DNA of 6,208 bases from positions 1-6,208 of the forward strand of contig JAGADB010000080.1 of the NCBI GenBank assembly GCA_017613815.1, written 5' to 3'. A program made the position numbers and the translations under genes. How positions within the stretch are numbered: the stretch's first letter is position 1; each line of letters starts with the position of its first letter. Origin of the DNA: Clostridia bacterium (GTDB lineage: Bacteria; Bacillota; Clostridia; Oscillospirales; CAG-382). Positions 5,987-6,208 of this stretch are shown here, one piece after another. Under the pieces are notes generated by a model. The model did no database searches and was not told the origin of the DNA. It worked only from the letters and a program-made list of their open reading frames with translations.

Positions 5987-6208
5987 ATGTCTGAGAAAAT
6001 AGCAACGAGAGAAGCTTACGGTAAAGCACTCGCGGAATTCGGTAAAGATTATGATTTTGTAGTCCTCGACGCCGACCTTGCGGAAGCGACCAAAACGGGA
6101 ATTTTCAAAAAAGAGTTTCCTTCGAGATTTTTCGACTGCGGAATAGCCGAAGGCAATATGATGTCGGTTGCGGCGGGTATTGCGACGACTGGAAAGATTG
6201 TTTTTGCA
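5987..6208 (+). CDS. tkt: Transketolase, C-terminal (pyrimidine-binding) subunit, 3'-truncated by window edge
   Basis: ATG 5987 opens a frame that stays open to the right edge (74 codons seen; the family is about 310 residues). The peptide begins MSEKIATREAYGKALAEFG, the usual start of the split C-terminal subunit. DADLAEATKTGIF (28-40) and FFDCGIAEGNMMSVAAGIA (48-66) follow. In transketolases the Glu of this GIAE block (E55) contacts the aminopyrimidine of ThDP and is essential. The GGGTG at 5976-5980, and AGGG at 5971-5974, can serve as ribosome site. It lies 18 nt after the N-terminal subunit, so the two halves are likely made in equal amounts and form the active site together. The transketolase domain 2 remainder and the C-terminal domain are outside the window. 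Confidence 0.93.
   Translation, partial: MSEKIATREAYGKALAEFGKDYDFVVLDADLAEATKTGIFKKEFPSRFFDCGIAEGNMMSVAAGIATTGKIVFA

Noticed and set aside
1..6208. Mobile elements, CRISPR repeats, tRNA or rRNA genes
   Set aside because: No transposase or integrase motifs, no regularly spaced direct repeats, and no tRNA- or rRNA-like sequence were seen; nearly all of the window is conserved housekeeping coding sequence.

Overview
The window looks like a housekeeping segment of a Bacillota (Firmicutes) chromosome, most likely from a Clostridia-class bacterium. The evidence is a YlmH-type S4 protein upstream of ileS, the order ileS-lspA-rluD known from the Bacillus subtilis ylm/ileS/lspA/ylyB region, a transketolase split into two polypeptides, AGA-rich arginine codons and purine-rich Shine-Dalgarno sites. 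I cannot resolve the family from sequence alone.

Layout: all genes are on the + strand. Bases 1-536 hold the 3' part of a ylmH-like gene that runs in from the left edge. Bases 537-743 are an AT-rich intergenic region with two inverted repeats, a candidate sigma-A promoter, and a possible short ORF or decayed gene. Then come ileS (744-3563), lspA (3576-4103), an rluD-family pseudouridine synthase (4100-5104), the N-terminal transketolase subunit (5132-5968) and the first 74 codons of the C-terminal transketolase subunit (5987 to the right edge). From ileS onward the gaps are only 12, -4, 27 and 18 nt with no convincing terminator, so these five genes are probably co-transcribed from a promoter in the 537-743 region.

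The genes cover tRNA charging (IleRS), lipoprotein maturation (signal peptidase II), rRNA pseudouridylation (RluD family) and the non-oxidative pentose phosphate pathway (transketolase). YlmH is linked to ribosome-associated quality control. The two transketolase subunits must act together, because each ThDP active site is built from both.

I found no mobile element, CRISPR array, tRNA or rRNA, and no clear new biological system. The part most worth a second look is 537-743. This is where Bacillota commonly carry divIVA and an ileS T-box leader, and neither is present intact. It holds instead a short ORF in the divIVA position with a weakly DivIVA-like start, and a hairpin that would lie at the very 5' end of the ileS transcript.
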